A stretch of DNA of 64,000 bases, taken from Acarospora socialis (Eukaryota > Ascomycota > Lecanoromycetes > Acarosporales > Acarosporaceae). Positions 49,333 to 63,600 of this stretch are shown in pieces (the first letter of the stretch is position 1; each line of letters begins with the position of its first letter). The stretch spans positions 1,860,001 to 1,924,000 of the forward strand of contig JAMYGW020000007.1 of NCBI GenBank assembly GCA_025617375.2. Direction: 5' to 3'. Position numbers and translations under genes: made by a program. The notes beneath the pieces were generated by a model. That model was given only the letters and a program-made list of their open reading frames with translations, did no database searches and was not told where the DNA came from.

Positions 49333-52300
49333 TTTTTACTTGATGACACTGTATCTATTGACTTTCATTAACAGTAAGTCTCAGTTGTTCAACAAAGTGC
49401 TTAAAGATTCATTTAAATAAAAACTTAATTAGTTCATTAGTCATCATGTCTTGACTGAGTACAAAGTTCACATCAATTTAATTTTGCTTGTGCAGATTAC
49501 AAATATGATGATAAACAATGTTAATATACTTTAATTACTCATACACATATGTATTCTTAATCAGAATTAAAACACTCTGATTGTCTTTCTTGAACTGAAA
49601 AAATAAAACTGCTTAATGAACTTCATTCTTTTTGATGTTCACACAATATGAATTGTCTTCAAGATACTTATTCATATTTATGTTTCACAGCATCTGTGTA
49701 AGTCAGACTTCAGTTTTTACACATATTGACATAATTATGTATTCAGTTTCTGTAATTAAGATGACAACAAACTTTTGTTTTTGACTTATTTATGATATTA
49801 ATTTATCTTTAAACATGTATATATATTTTAAAATTAACTTTCAATCTTGTTTATCTGATGCATAGTTGAAGTCAGAGTATTCAAGTATAACTTAATTTTC
49901 ATTGAGTTTATACACAATATTAAAATTAATAATTAATCTCATATATCACAACAGTTTCTTAAGCACATATTCATGATGTTCTGCAAAATCACTAAAATAC
50001 TAATTTAGTTAGTTTAGAGCAAAAACAATATCTAATTAAATATGAATCACTGTATATATTAGACTTTCAATTGTATATTAATACTGTCTTTAATCTATTC
50101 TTTGATCAGCTGAGCTGATGAGACAAAAAGTATTATATTTATTGAGTAAAATTATCATAATCTTGTGCTTGTCAGACTGCATATAAAGATCTTTTAATAT
50201 CTTATTTACATAGTGAGTTTGATTCAGATGTAAAATTCTTTTCTTGTAATTGTGTATGACTTATATGTCAAGAATTTTCTTTGTCTTTTTTAAGTTCTTA
50301 ACTTTGAACATCTTCATAAGAACTTTCTTGAATCAGAAAATATGTGTCAGATTTTCTAAAACTACAATTATATTATTTACATAAAGAAGTAGCATGATTC
50401 TTTTGACACTGTGAATAAGAAAACATAAGTTAATATTGCTTTAATGAAAGTTTAATTTGCACAGATCAATAATGCATTATTTATGTCAGTTTTATACAGT
50501 TTACTTTAAATTATAAAAATTACACAGTATACACAGTACACAGTCAGATACAATTTGAACTTCAGAAAAAGTTATTATGTAGATGTTTTTTTTGAGAAAA
50601 AATTCTGTAAAAATGTTGTTGACATTTATCTGATGATATTTAAGATTCTTAAGAGCAACAATGACAAAAAAGACTCAAAAAGTGTTGAACTTAACTGTAA
50701 ATGTGAAGATGTTCTTATAATCAATGTTATACATTTATGAGAAATCTTTCATCATAACTTTTATTTTAAACTTGTTCAAAAATTCATCAGTGTTCAGCTT
50801 AAGTTTGAATATTTACTTACTGATTACTATATTTGTGTTCTTTGATGACACAATTTCTTTTTATGTTCTGTTGACTGTCAGAATCATTAATTCTGTATAA
50901 ATAGCATTTTTTTACATCTTTTTTTAAACTGAGTTTCTCACTACTTCAATATAAATAACAAATATGAAAATGTCAGATCTGATATTCTCAGTGTTTTTTT
51001 TATTATTTGTGATGAATATTGTAAATATCAACATAATTTGTAATATCTTGATCATGAACTTATTAAAGTCTTTATTGTTGTTGTTTTATTTTCTTTTTGA
51101 AATCTCAACACACAAGAATGTCTTGACTCTCTCAGTTAAAATATTCAGTACTTTGTTGACAGAAACTTTAATATGTAAAAACTATTTAATCTCATTTTGT
51201 TCATTTGTTTATGATCTGTTTAAGTTAATTATAATTGATTTATTTATTATATGAATATCTGATAAAAATGTGTCAAAATTGTCTGCAGTCAATTTGAACT
51301 CTTTTTTGTTATCTAAACTCATAAATTTAAGTCTGTAAGTTTGTTCAGAAATAGTAGACAGAGTTGTAAATGCTGTAAGATTTATGATGACTATATTTTT
51401 TTATAATCATTTAACTAATTTTTGTTCAGATAGAATATTTAGCATTTATCTTTGTAGTTTGAAATTAACACTGTCTTTTTTCTCATTTTCAACAAACTTC
51501 ACAATATAACTCTTAATAATTCACTTAAGATCTGAAACTCAAAGCAGATATTGTTTTATGATTTTATCTGTATAATTCATGAAAATTTTTACTCATTCTC
51601 AATTTATAAATTTGTTCTGTCTGCTCTTTAACAACAACTTGAGATCAACATAAAAGTAGCACTTGCAATCTCAGATATAAATGTAATTAATGAATAACTG
51701 CACATTAGTGAAAATCTTCTTCAAAATTATTTGTTTATTATTGATCAAGAGATCAGTTGCTGTTTAGTTGTGAAAATAAATATTTGTTTACACTGTCTTC
51801 ACTCAAAACTTTATTAAAAGTTCTGTTTTTTTGATCATGATGTGCATTGAATTTTTAATGATATAAATGATTTTTTCAGCAATATCATTCTGAATAAACA
51901 TGTAAAACACAGTATACTGTAATGTAATATTAAAAAATCTGCATCAGTCATTCAAAATTGATCTTAATTCTGTAACATTGTCACTTTATACAGTAAGTAT
52001 TTTTACATTGATTTAAAATTCAATTTTTAGTTATTACTCTCACAGTTTCTGTAAAATATTATTGCATTACTTCAGTGATATTGTTTATGTCTTTTAACAA
52101 TAGTTATTCACAATCTTCAGAAAGTACTGATATTCAGTAAATGATAGAGATAAGAAACTGCATATATCAATGAAAATTAAAACAAGAATGTTGATTTTTC
52201 TTTTGCTTACATTGTGTTTTCACTGATTAACAAACTTGATGAGAATACAGATTTTACACATATTTTTTTTGTCTTCAGCATTGAGAATTGACTTCTTAAA

Positions 52301-54089
52301 AGTTGTAATTTTGTAAAGATTGTGAAGTTTTGTAGAGTCAAGATAAACAAACTGTTGATGTTACAACTTGTAGATCTTGATTTTTTCACTTAAAAATGAA
52401 GTATCAGTAAAAAATGAAGTGTCAGCAAAACTTAATGAGTCAGTCTGCATCTGAGAATTCACATTTAATACTGTGACTGAAAGAATCATCTCTGAATTGA
52501 ATAATATGTGTATAACAGATAACAAAATGAATTTGTTTAGTTTTTTTACAATATGTTTAACTATATAGACACTGTTTTGCTCAGTCACTTCTATCATAAT
52601 ATTGTTATATTTATTTTACATATAAAGACTGTGCTGATCAAAGCTTTTCTGCAGTTTTATTTTGTATATTTGTTTTCTTGATAAAAGATTAACTTTTAGT
52701 TCAGACACATAAAGTGTTGAACTCAGATTTACAAAGTTTCTGAATCTGTTTTGTATCACAGTTACTTTATAGTAGTGAGAGTATAAATGTTTTTTCTCAA
52801 CTTTAATTCTTTAACATCATATGCATATCAAAGAGTCACTGAAGAGTTGATATTAATTAATTATGTATATAAAGTATTTAGAATTCACAATTTATTTAAT
52901 ACTGAATATTTTACTGACAGCTTTCTTAAACAAAATAACAACCTTATTGTCTTTTTCTGCATCAGACTCAGATAAGAATGAGTTACTGTTTTTCTTAATT
53001 TTAACATTGAAAACTCTATGCTTTCTATTTCTGTACTTAAATTTTATTTTGTTTATATGATGTGAGTTGTCTGCAGACAACTTGTCTGACTTTGTAACTA
53101 ATTTGACTATAATTGAGACAGATAATTTTCTTAACTCAATGTTTTTACAAGCAGCAAAAAGATATTTACAGTCTCAAATATGATGAAAACTGCAATAGAG
53201 AAAATATTTAACTAATTTATGTTGAAAAAAAGAGTAATTATTGTCAGAACTTGATGATCTTCAATAATGATATTTCACATCATACTGATATGAATATATC
53301 AAATTTATCTCTTTATGTTGATCTGTTCACAAAACAGTCTCAACAGTCTTTAATTGTATTTTTTTCTTTTAAAGCTTCTGCAGACTTTTCTTGATGTTTG
53401 AAGTGTTTTGAGTATTGATTGTGTTGTAAATCACTATGTAGTTTTTAAATAATGCTTAAAGAAGTGTCTGAAATTGTTGTTCAAACTTAAATAAATCAAT
53501 CATATCAGACTGAGTTGCAGCAATCTTTCTACTCAGCTTACTGAAATATATTTATACTTTATTAATAAATACATTTGTTGACATTTTGTATTCAATAAAC
53601 TCTGTTAAATATTGTTTTTCAGTGATTTGTAGTTTCTTCTTGTATTTGAACTTCAAGATATTTTAAGTATTTTTCATATTAATTTTGTTTGTAATGTACT
53701 TTTGATTATCTGCACTAATATAAATGATAAGTCAGTACAGAGTCTTTGTATCAGATTTTTAACTTTCAAAATTAAAATTACTGAATAAAAAGAAAAAATT
53801 ACTAACAGAAGTATTAATTACTGAAATCTTAATGATATATCATAGATCTTTATCTATTAATCATTTTCTCATGAAAGTAAATCATTGATTGCAGTTCTTG
53901 TGACTGAGAATTGAAATGAGTCATTGCTTTGTAAAAAAGTCATCAAAATTCATAATGTAGTTTTTGACAGCAGTTGACACATAATATAAAAAATGAATAA
54001 AATGAAGTAATAAGATGTACAGAAAAAGATAATGTAAATAAGAGAAAGAAAAAGTGTGTATGTTTATTTGCTTAATCATTAAGCATCAT

Positions 54090-54300
54090 ATTAAGTCATC
54101 AGTAAGTTTTGTTTTGCTCAATTTTAAAGTTTCATATTGAGTGTTAAGAATGCTGTTTTGCTCAATCTTTGAACTCTGTATTGACTGTTAAAAAATATTG
54201 TTTTGTTTAATCTTAGAGCTTTATATTGATGATTGATAATACTTGTTTTGCTTAATCTTTGAGTTGTTATATTAAGTTATCAAAACACTAAAACAGTATG
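54090..54300 (-). repeat. Leader tandem repeats of copia 4
   Basis: Four or more units of 44-45 bp each begin GTTTTGYTYAATYTT on the plus strand. These are the clearest copy of the copia leader array. Confidence 0.78.
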
Positions 54301-54342
54301 CACTTTCTTTAAAAAGCTTCTTGCTAATCTGAGCTCATAATT

Positions 54343-54562
54343 TATTGAATTTATTGAAAGATAAAAAGAACACTCATACTATACTATTGACTAACTGTTT
54401 ATCTAGTGAAACATACACTATTAACTTGACTGTAATTAATGTAAGTTATAAAGATTGTTTATTCACATACTCTGTCATGCAGACTATATAAGTAATGAGT
54501 AACTTTTGATACTAGTTTTAACTAAAACTATAAAAGCAGTTAGAACATCACACTTCTCAATA
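54343..54562 (-). repeat. 5' LTR of copia 4
   Basis: 220 bp partner of 49113-49332, ending TTCTCAATA on the plus strand, followed by the TATAT duplication. Confidence 0.88.
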
Positions 54563-57556
54563 TATATTAAATTTACTGAAACTACAATTATATCATTTAC
54601 ATAAAAAAGCAGCATAATTCTTTTGATGCTGTTGATAAGAAGATATGAGTTAGTGTTGCTTTAATGAAAATTTAACTTGTGCAAATTAATGATATATTGT
54701 TTATGTTAGTTTTGCACAGTTTACTTCAAATTATAAAAATTACACAATATATATAATGTACAGTCAGATACAACTTGAACTTCAGAAAAAGCTGTTATGT
54801 AGATGATCTTTTTAAGAAAGAATTTTGTGAAAATGTTATTAATGTTTATTTGATAATATTTAAGATTCTCAAGAACAATAATGACAAGTAAGATTTAAAA
54901 AATATTGAACTTGACTGTAGATATGAAGATGTTTTCATAATTAATGTTATATATTTATGAGTAATTTCTCATCATAATTTTTATTTTAAACTTGTTTAGA
55001 AATTCATCAGTGTTCAGTTTAAGTTTAAACACTTATTTATTGATCACTATATTTACATTCTTTAATGATATAATTTTTTTTCATGTTCTATTGACTGTCA
55101 AAACTGTTAATTTTGTATAAATAGTATTTTTTTACATTTTTTCTCAGACTGAATCTCTTACTGCTTCAATATAAATGATAAATGTGAAAATATTAAATTT
55201 AATGTTCTTAATATCTTTCTCATTTTCTGTAATAAATACTGTAAGTATCAGCATAACTTGTAATATCTTAATCATGAACTTATTGAAGTCTTTATTGTTA
55301 TTATTTCATTTTCTTTTTGAAATCTCAACACACAAGAATGTCTTAACTTCTTCAGTTAAAATATTTAATGCTTTATTAACAAAAACTTCAATATGTAAAA
55401 ATTACTTAATCTCATTCTGTTTATTTGTCTGTAATCTGTTTAAGTTGATAACAGTTAATTTATTTATCATATGAATGTTTGATGAAAATATGTCAAAATT
55501 GTTTACAATTAACTTAAACTCTTTTTTATTATCTAAACTCATGAGTCTGAATCTGTAAATTTACTTAAAAACAATAAATAGAGTTGTAGATGTTACAAAA
55601 TCTGAAATGATTACATTTTTTTGTGATTACTCAACTAACTTTTGTTCAGACAGAATATTCAGTGTTTATTTTTGCAGTTTAAAATTAACACTGTCTTTCT
55701 TCTCATTCTTGACAAACTTTACAATATAACTTTTAATGATTCACTTAAAATCTGAGACTCAAAGCAGATACTGCTTTCTAATTTTATTTATATAGTTTAT
55801 GAAAACTTTCATTTATTCTTAATTCATGAACTTGTTTTGTCTGTTCTTCAGCAACAACTTGAAATCAATATAGAAGTAGTATTTATAATTTTAAACATAA
55901 ATATAATCAATGAATAACTATACATCAGTGAAGATCTTCTTCAAAGTTGTTTGTCTGTTATTAATTAAAAAACTAATTATTGTTCAGTTATAAAAATAAA
56001 TATCTATTCATGCTGTTTTCACTCAGAACTCTATTAAAAGTTCTGTTTTTTTAATCATGATGTAGATTGAATTTTCAGTAATATAGATGACTTTTTCAGC
56101 AATATTATTTTGAATAAACATATAAAACACAATATACTGTAGTGTAATGTTAAAGAATCTGCATCAGTCATTTAAAGTTGATTTTAATTTTGTGATATTG
56201 TAACTCTGTATAACAAGCACTTTTATATTGATTTGAAGTTCAATTTTTAGTTATTACTTTCATAATTTCTGTGAGACATTATCACATCACTTCAACAATA
56301 TTATTTATATCTTTCAAGAATAATTGTTTACAATCTTTAAAAAGTATTGATGTTCAACAAATAACAGAAATAAAAAATTACATATATCAATGAAAATCAG
56401 AACAAAAATATTGATTTTTTTCTTGCTTATATTGTATTTTCACTAATTAACAAACTTAATGAGAACACAGATCTCACAGACATTCTTTTTATTCTCAACA
56501 ATAAAAATTGACTTTTTCAGAATTGTGATCTTGTGAAAATCATGAAGCTTTGTGCTATTAAGATGAGTAAATTGTCAATGTTACAGTTTGTAAATTTTAG
56601 TTTTCTTATCTGCATCATTGACTTGATCATGATCAACATAAGTTTAATTTTATAAAATGATGTTAATGACACTTGAAATCTTAATTATCACAGAAAACTC
56701 ACAAATACAAGTCTGTGAGTTCACATTCTGTACTATAATTAAAAAAGTAATTTTTGAGTTAAATAGTATATGCATGACAGACATTAAGATGAATTCATTT
56801 AGATATTTTGCAATATGTTTAATTATATAGACATTATCTTGCTCAAACACTTCTATTATAATCTTGTCATGTTTATTTTACATGTAGAGATTATGTTGAT
56901 CAAAATTTTCATGCATTTTCATCTTATACATTTGCTTTTTCAACAAAAGATTGACTTCAAGTTCAGACACATAAAGTGTTAAATTTAGACTCACAAAGTT
57001 TTCAGATTCATTCTGCATGATTATTATTTTATAGTAATGAGAGTATAAATGTTCTTTTTTAACTTTAATTTATCAGCATCATGTATATATCAAGAAATCA
57101 CTAAAAAGTTAAAGTTAATTAATTATGTATGTTGAGACTTCAGAATCTGCAACTCATTTTAAACTAAATATTTTATTGACAGTTTTTTTAAACAGAGTAA
57201 CAATCTTCTTTTTTTGCTCTGTGTTCTTTTCAATATCAAAGTTTAAAAAAGTTAAGTAACTTTCTGTCTTAATCTTTGTCTCTGTATTAAAGACTTTATA
57301 ATTTTTTTTTTTGTGTTTGAATTTTATCTTGATTTTTATTGATGCAAATTGTCTGCAAACAACTTAACTGACTTTTTAACTGACTTAATCATGATAACTT
57401 TTCAACAACTTTGCAAACAACAGAAAAATACTTATAATCATAAATATAATGAGTGTTGTTGTATAGAAAGTATTTGTATAGTTTTCAGTGAAGAAAGTGA
57501 TTGTTGTTGAAGTTTAATGACTTTTAATGATGATATCTCACATTATACTGATATAA

Positions 57557-57916
57557 TGTAATGTTTTAACCTGAGCTTTCTCAGATATGTAGAGCTAAAA
57601 GTTTGTACTTATTAATATAATAACTGATCTGAAACAGTTCTGATCTTTAACTCTTAGATGATTACTTAAGTTAAACATGATTGTTTTCATAAAAAAACAA
57701 TTTTACTATATAGAGTGAGCTTGATGTTTCTGCATTGAGCACTTTTGATGTTTTGATGTTTTAATGTTGAGAAATTGAGTTCTCAGCTCATTTACTCATC
57801 ATTAAGCTATTGTGCTGTCATGTGACTGCTGTTTAGCAGTCTTTCTTGTACACACTCTGAGTGAACTCTTAAGTACAGACTCATGAGTTTTTTTTTTACA
57901 GAGTATGATTATAACA
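57557..57916 (-). repeat. 3' LTR of chromovirus B
   Basis: 360 bp, starts TGTAATGTTTTAACC and ends TTATAACA on the plus strand. It is related to the A and C LTRs; the centre is more diverged. Confidence 0.82.
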
Positions 57917-57994
57917 TCATTCTTTTCTTCTCAGGTGCTAGTTCTCTAAAGTCTATATAAGTGAGAATATATAATAAACTCATCATCAGCAATA

Positions 57995-58387
57995 ATGTTT
58001 TCTAAAAATTTCAATTATCTAAGAATTACAAAGAAAATTCAACTCAGTGATAGTCTCATCACATTTTCTTGTGAATTCTGTACTGTCTGCAGTCTCAATT
58101 GCTTTGTCATGACTGATAAAAGATCAAAATACAATAAGTATACTCATCATGATCATCTGTACATTGTAGTTTCATTAAAGTCTCTTGATAAAACTCATCT
58201 TTTTCTTCAAAAAAAAATAAGTGATGCAAATGCAATTCTTAATGTTCTTACTATCAAGATGATGTGTTTTCAGAAAATTCTGAATCAAATGAATTGTTGT
58301 GTTGCACAGAAGATTGACTGTTTTGCTGTTGAACTTAATAGTGATAATGATGAAATTGAGAATGAAGATTCTCAAACAATATCATAA
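57995..58387 (+). other. Accessory ORF of chromovirus B (antisense to gag-pol)
   Basis: This 130-residue open frame runs opposite to the element. It has a cysteine-rich N-terminal module (two CxxC-like pairs in SCEFCTVCSLNC), a middle that may form a coiled coil, and an acidic end with SDNDEIENEDSQ. Sister traces lie in A, C and D. It is not a standard retroelement part, and similar cysteine-rich proteins occur as hypothetical proteins in fungal genomes. Function is unknown; I treat it as a fossil. Confidence 0.65.
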
Positions 58388-59803
58388 CTTATTAATTCAA
58401 TGTTTTCATTTTTCTGAACTAATATTGATCTCTTTTTTCAAAATGTTAAAGTGTTCTCACACAGTTCTTAAGATTTTCTCTGAGTTTTCAGATATTCTCT
58501 GAGATATCATAATCTTTTTACTTGATAAGATAATAAGCTTTTTCACTAATCATTTTCTTTTCTAGAATATTCTTGACTTCATATTCTTCTTTGAGTTTGA
58601 CAGATATTTCAGTGATTTGAAGTGATATGAACTGATTGCAGTGTTGTAGCATGAATGTGTGAAATACTGAGTGTATTCTCATTTCTTTGAATAAGTCTAA
58701 CTCATAACTTAATTTCTTAATGTCTTATATGATTTTGAATGATCTGATGCTCTTATTTTTCAGCTTTTTGCTTTTTTTCTTTGTTTTTATGTTGTTTGTT
58801 CTTAAATATATCTTCTTTTCTTCTTCAAATGATCTTGCTTCTGTTATTTGTTCTGTTTGCTGTTTGATTTGTTTTGTTAGATTTTGATGCAGTTTTTTTA
58901 TTTGATTAATGTTCAACATTGTCTTCTGACTTTGTGATTCATGTCTTTTAAGATCTTATTATATCTTCAGATTATAGTTATAATTCATATAGAAAGACAT
59001 TTCTTTCATGATTTCATTCTTCATGTTGTTGTACACAAACTGTATTATTAATAACAGTCATACTCAGTTATTCTGATTTTTGTTGACATAGTGTTTTAAG
59101 TATGTTTTCACTATTTAATTCATTCACTCACTTTGCTCATTCATCTGTGAGTAATATGCTGTTAATATCTTGTGTTTTATTTTGAGTTCTGCTGTGAGCA
59201 TTTCTCAAAACTTACTCATAAATAGTTTGTCTCTGTCAATAATAAATTTCTTTGATAGTTCATGATTGTTAATCAATTCTCACAGTATAATGTATGTCAA
59301 TACTGATGCTGTCATCATTTCTTTGAATAAAATGAACATTGTGTACTTAATTAATCTGTTCACTATGATTAATATACTATTGAATTTCACTTCTCATGTT
59401 AAGTTCTTTGATGATGATAGTTTTGTAATGAAGTTCATAGTAACTGACTTTCATAATGCATTCAATGTGTTTAGTTATGTTACTTCATCATATTGTTTTT
59501 CTTAATTGATCTTATTTCTTCAGCATGAATTACACACAGTGATCATTCTGTTAATTCAATTTTTAAAATTGTTAATATTGCATCTTCTTCACACTAAGTT
59601 CTCAGTGTGTTTAACTTTTAAATGTTCTTTAGTTCTGCTGTGATAACACATCTTAATGAGTTTTTTGTCAGTTAAGAGAGCTTGCTTTATCTTGTATGTT
59701 GTTGTTAAGTTTTTTGTGAGAATTTTCTTGTCATCTTCACTTAAAATTTCAACATGTATCATCTGTACATCTTCATGATCAGATTATTTGTTCAAGACAT
59801 TTG

Positions 59804-60155
59804 TGTAATGTTCTAACCTGAGATTTCTCAGATATGTAAAGCTAAGAGTTTGTGCTTATTGATATAATGACTGGTCTGAAACAGTTCTGATCTTTAACTC
59901 TTAGATGGTTACTTAAGTTGAACATGATTTTTTTCATAAGAAAAATGACTGTGACTATATACTAAGTCTGCTTGCTGATCTTGTTGTTGAGTCTGTTGAG
60001 ACAGCTTGCTTATGCAACTCATTGAGCTTGCTCATCAAGCTCATCATCAAGCATGTTGAGATGTCACATGACTGCTACCTAACATTTTCTCAAATGTACA
60101 CTCTTTCTGCATACACATCAGTCTGCTTTAAGCTCATTCTGACTTGACTGTAACA
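59804..60155 (-). repeat. 3' LTR of chromovirus C
   Basis: 352 bp, the same length as the A LTRs. It starts TGTAATGTTCTAACCTGAG and ends ACTGTAACA on the plus strand. Confidence 0.9.
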
Positions 60156-60233
60156 CTATTTTTTTCTTTTCAGATGCTAGTTCTCTAGAGTTTATATAAG
60201 TGAGAATATTCACATTGTTCACTGTCAGCAATG

Positions 60234-60644
60234 ATGCTTTCTAAAAACTCAAATTGTCTAAGAATTGCAAAGAAAATTTAGATTGATAGTGTGTTCATCT
60301 TGTTCTCTTGTGACTATTGTGCTCATTGCAGCATTGACTGTTTTGTAATGAAATCTTGATCAAAATGCAATAAGTGTACTCACTGTGATCATTCATGTGT
60401 CAGTGTGTTGTGAAAGTCTCTCAATAGAACTCATCTTTTGCTTCATAAGAAAATAAGTAAAGCAAACAGTGAATTGACAGTCAAGCACACTGAGCTTGCT
60501 GCACTTTTCTCAAAAGTCATACATCTTCAGAAAATACTGAATCAAACAGACTGTCATGCTTCACAGAAGACTGACTGTCTTGCTGTTGAACTTAATAGTG
60601 ATAATGATGAGACTGAGAATGAAGATTCTCAAACAATGTCATAA
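60234..60644 (+). other. Accessory ORF trace of chromovirus C (antisense to gag-pol)
   Basis: This has the same layout as 57995-58387: a cysteine-rich start, a middle rich in Lys/Leu/Glu that could coil, and an acidic SDNDETENEDSQ end. The distal part (60438-60644) is the longest open piece. It lies between the LTR and the chromodomain trace. Confidence 0.62.
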
Positions 60645-63600
60645 CTTGTTGACTTTATGTCATCATTCTTCTGAGCTAATATCAACTTTTTTTCTCAAAA
60701 CATTGAAGTATTCTCATGCAGTTCTTAAGATTCTCTCTGAATTTTCAGATATTCTCTGAGATATTGTAATCTTTTCACTTGACAAAATAATGAACTTTCT
60801 CACTAATCATTCTCTTTTCTAAAATGTTCTCAACTTTGTATTCTTTGTTGAATTTAACAGATATTTCATTGATTTGAAGTGATATGAACTGGTTGCAGTG
60901 CTGTAGCATGAATGCATGAAATACTGAATGTATTCTCATTTTCTTGAGTAAGTCTAGCTCATAGCTTAACTTCTTGATGTTTCATATGATTCTGAATGAT
61001 TCAATGCTCTTGTTTCTCAACTTCTTACTTCTTTCTCTAGTTCTTATATTGTTCATTCTTAAATATATCTTTTTTTCTTTCTCAAATAGTCTTGTCTTTG
61101 TTGTTTGTCCCATCTGCTGTTCAATTCATTTCACTAAATCTTGATGCAGTTTCTTCATCTAAGCAATATCTAGAATTGCTTTTTGACTCTGTGATTCATG
61201 TTCTTTGAAATCTCATCATATCTTTGAGTTGTAATCATAGTTCACATAGAAAGATGTTTCTTCTGTGATTTTGTTTCTTGTGTTGTTGTATGCAAACTGT
61301 GTCATCAGCAACAGTCATACTCAGTTGTCTTGACTTTTGCTGACATAGTGTCTCAAGTATATTTCTATCATCTGATTCATTCATTTGCTCTGCTCATTCA
61401 TCTGTGAATGATATGCTGTTGACATCTTGTGCTTTATTTTGAGTTTTGCTGTGAGTGTTTTTTAAAATTTGCTTGTAAACAGCTTGTCTCTGTTGATGAT
61501 AAATTCTTTTAATAGTCTGTGATTGCTAATCAATTCTTGCAGTATGGTGTATGTTAATATTGATGCTGTCACAGTTTCTTTGAATGAAATGAACATTGTG
61601 TACTTGATCAATCTATTCACTATCATCAATATATTGTCAAATCTTATTTCTCATGTCAGATTCTTTGACAATGATAGCTTCATGATGAAGTTTATGATAA
61701 TTGACTTTCATGATGTGTTCAGTGCATCTAGTTGTGTTACTTCATTATATTGTTTATTTTGATTGATCTTGTTTCTTTAACATGAATTGCACACAGCAAT
61801 CATTTTGATGATTCAATTTCTAAAATCACTAATGTTGTGCTTTCTCTGCACTAGATTCTCAGTGCACTTAACTTTTAAGTGTTCATCAATTCTGTCATAA
61901 TAACACATTTTAATGAGTTCTTTATTCATCAAGAAAGCTTACTCTATCTTGTATATTGCTGCTAAGTCTTTCATGAGAACTTCTTTGTTGTCTTTGCTCA
62001 GAATTTCAGCATGTATTGTTTGTACATCTTCATGATTAAGTTGTCTACTCAAAGTGTTCACTTCATTATTCTTATTACTCTTTTTGTAATGAATCTGAAA
62101 TTCATAGTCTGTCAACTGTTCTGCTCAATGAATCTGTCATTGATTGAGTTATTTTGTCATTGCAAAGTTTCTCAGATTCTTGTGATCTGTATAGATCTGA
62201 ATTGACTTGCTTGTTTTTGCAAGATAAAATCTTCAATCTTGTAGTGTCTTCACTATTGCAAGAAGTTTCTTATCATGAATCTCATATCTTTTCTTGAGTT
62301 CTAATAACTTTCTAAATCAGTATGCTATGAGTCTCTGCTGTCTATTCTCAATCTGATACAAACATGCTTTTACTGCAAAATCTGAAGCATTAGTTTTCAG
62401 TGTTTTCTCACATGCTGAATTGAGTATTCTCAGATATGCTGTTTCACTAAGACTTTTCTTTAATATGTAAAATGCATTCTTCTGTTCTTGATTTCAATGT
62501 TATTTTTCACTTTTGTGTGTCAAATGTGTCAGTGATTTCACAATTCTTGCATAGTTTAATACAAACTTTCAATAGTAGTTCATCAACTCTAGAAAGACTT
62601 GTACTTTCTTGATTCATTTCAGTGTTAATCAGTTTCTGACTGCTTCTATCTTCTTTGAATTCTTCTTGATTTGTTTAGATTGAGTTACATAATCTAGAAA
62701 CTCAACTTTCTTGATTTTAAATCTGCTTTTTAACTTTTTTATGTACAGAGCTCTCTCATTGAGTCTTGCTAATATCTTTTGCATATGTTCACAGTGCTGC
62801 TCAAGGTTTTCTGAGTATATCAGAATATCATTGAGATATGTGATCACAAAGTCATTGAGGTATTCTCTCAATGTATCATTGATTAATCTTTGAAAGATGA
62901 CTGAAGCATTCTTTAACTCAAACAGCATGACAATGTATTCATAGTGTTCATATCTTGTTCAGAATGTTGTCTTTCACTTTTTATCTTCTTTCATTCTGAC
63001 TTGATAGTAGACATTCTTAAGATCTAAGCTCATGAACTATTTAGTCTTGTCTAATCAGTCTTGCAACTCTTTTATCAGTGATAGAAAATAACTATCTTGA
63101 TAAGTTATCTTGTTGAGTTGTCTATAATCAACACATAGTCATTTCTTGTCATTCTTCTTTGATATAAACAGAATTGAATATTCTGCTGATGATTTTGATG
63201 ATTTTATGAATTCTCTTTTAAGATTCTTGTCAAGATAAGTTCTAACTTTCTTGAGTTGATTCTCACTCATTGAGTATAAAGACATTCACTTAGATTGCTT
63301 TTCATTCAATAGCAGTATTTCATGATCTCATGACTTATACTCTGATAAACTCATTTCTGATTGTTTAGAAATCTTGTATGTGTCTTTAACTGCACATATT
63401 TCTTTTATAACTCAATCAATTCTCAGATTTCTTCTGTGCAACTAGAGTATCTCTAGTACTGCATTGTATCTGATTGATTTCATAACATCAAACATTATTT
63501 CTTGTGAATTTTCAAGAATTGAGACTTTCACACAGATTTTCTCATTAATTCTTTCAATGACTTCATTCATCATTTGTATGTTGAATGAACAGTGCACTCA

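Larger units (their letters stand above)
49113..54562 (-). mobile_element. Copia 4 (Ty1/copia), inserted in copia 3
   Basis: This full-length minus-strand copia fossil of 5.45 kb has 220-bp LTRs and the exact target duplication TATAT (49108-49112 and 54563-54567). Read on the minus strand it has the LTR, leader repeats (about 54300-54090), gag (from about 53970) with a knuckle trace near 53160-53230, GAG-pre-integrase near 52360, integrase, RT (about 50900-50300), RNase H and LTR. Copia 3 resumes on the right where it stopped on the left. Broken, with dozens of interruptions. Confidence 0.9.
47888..57556 (-). mobile_element. Copia 3 (Ty1/copia), inserted in F and split twice
   Basis: This minus-strand copia fossil has its 3' LTR at 47888-48097. 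Its own DNA is 47888-49112 and 54563-57556. Copia 4 separates these parts, and chromovirus B cuts it again at 57557, inside the gag region near the knuckle trace. The second part runs from RT (from about 54570) through integrase (about 55950-55600) and GAG-pre-integrase traces to gag. The remaining gag and 5' LTR must lie beyond the window. Left flank is ATTTT. Broken, with many interruptions. Confidence 0.8.
57557..59803 (-). mobile_element. Chromovirus B (Ty3/gypsy), left part, inserted in copia 3
   Basis: This minus-strand chromovirus of the A type is cut by element C. From left to right it shows the 3' LTR, the accessory ORF (open on the plus strand), a chromodomain trace near 58440-58600 and integrase traces up to 59803. 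There it stops in the middle of the RNase H-integrase junction and C begins. The rest must follow C outside the window. Left flank TATAA. Broken, with many interruptions in the coding part. Confidence 0.83.
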
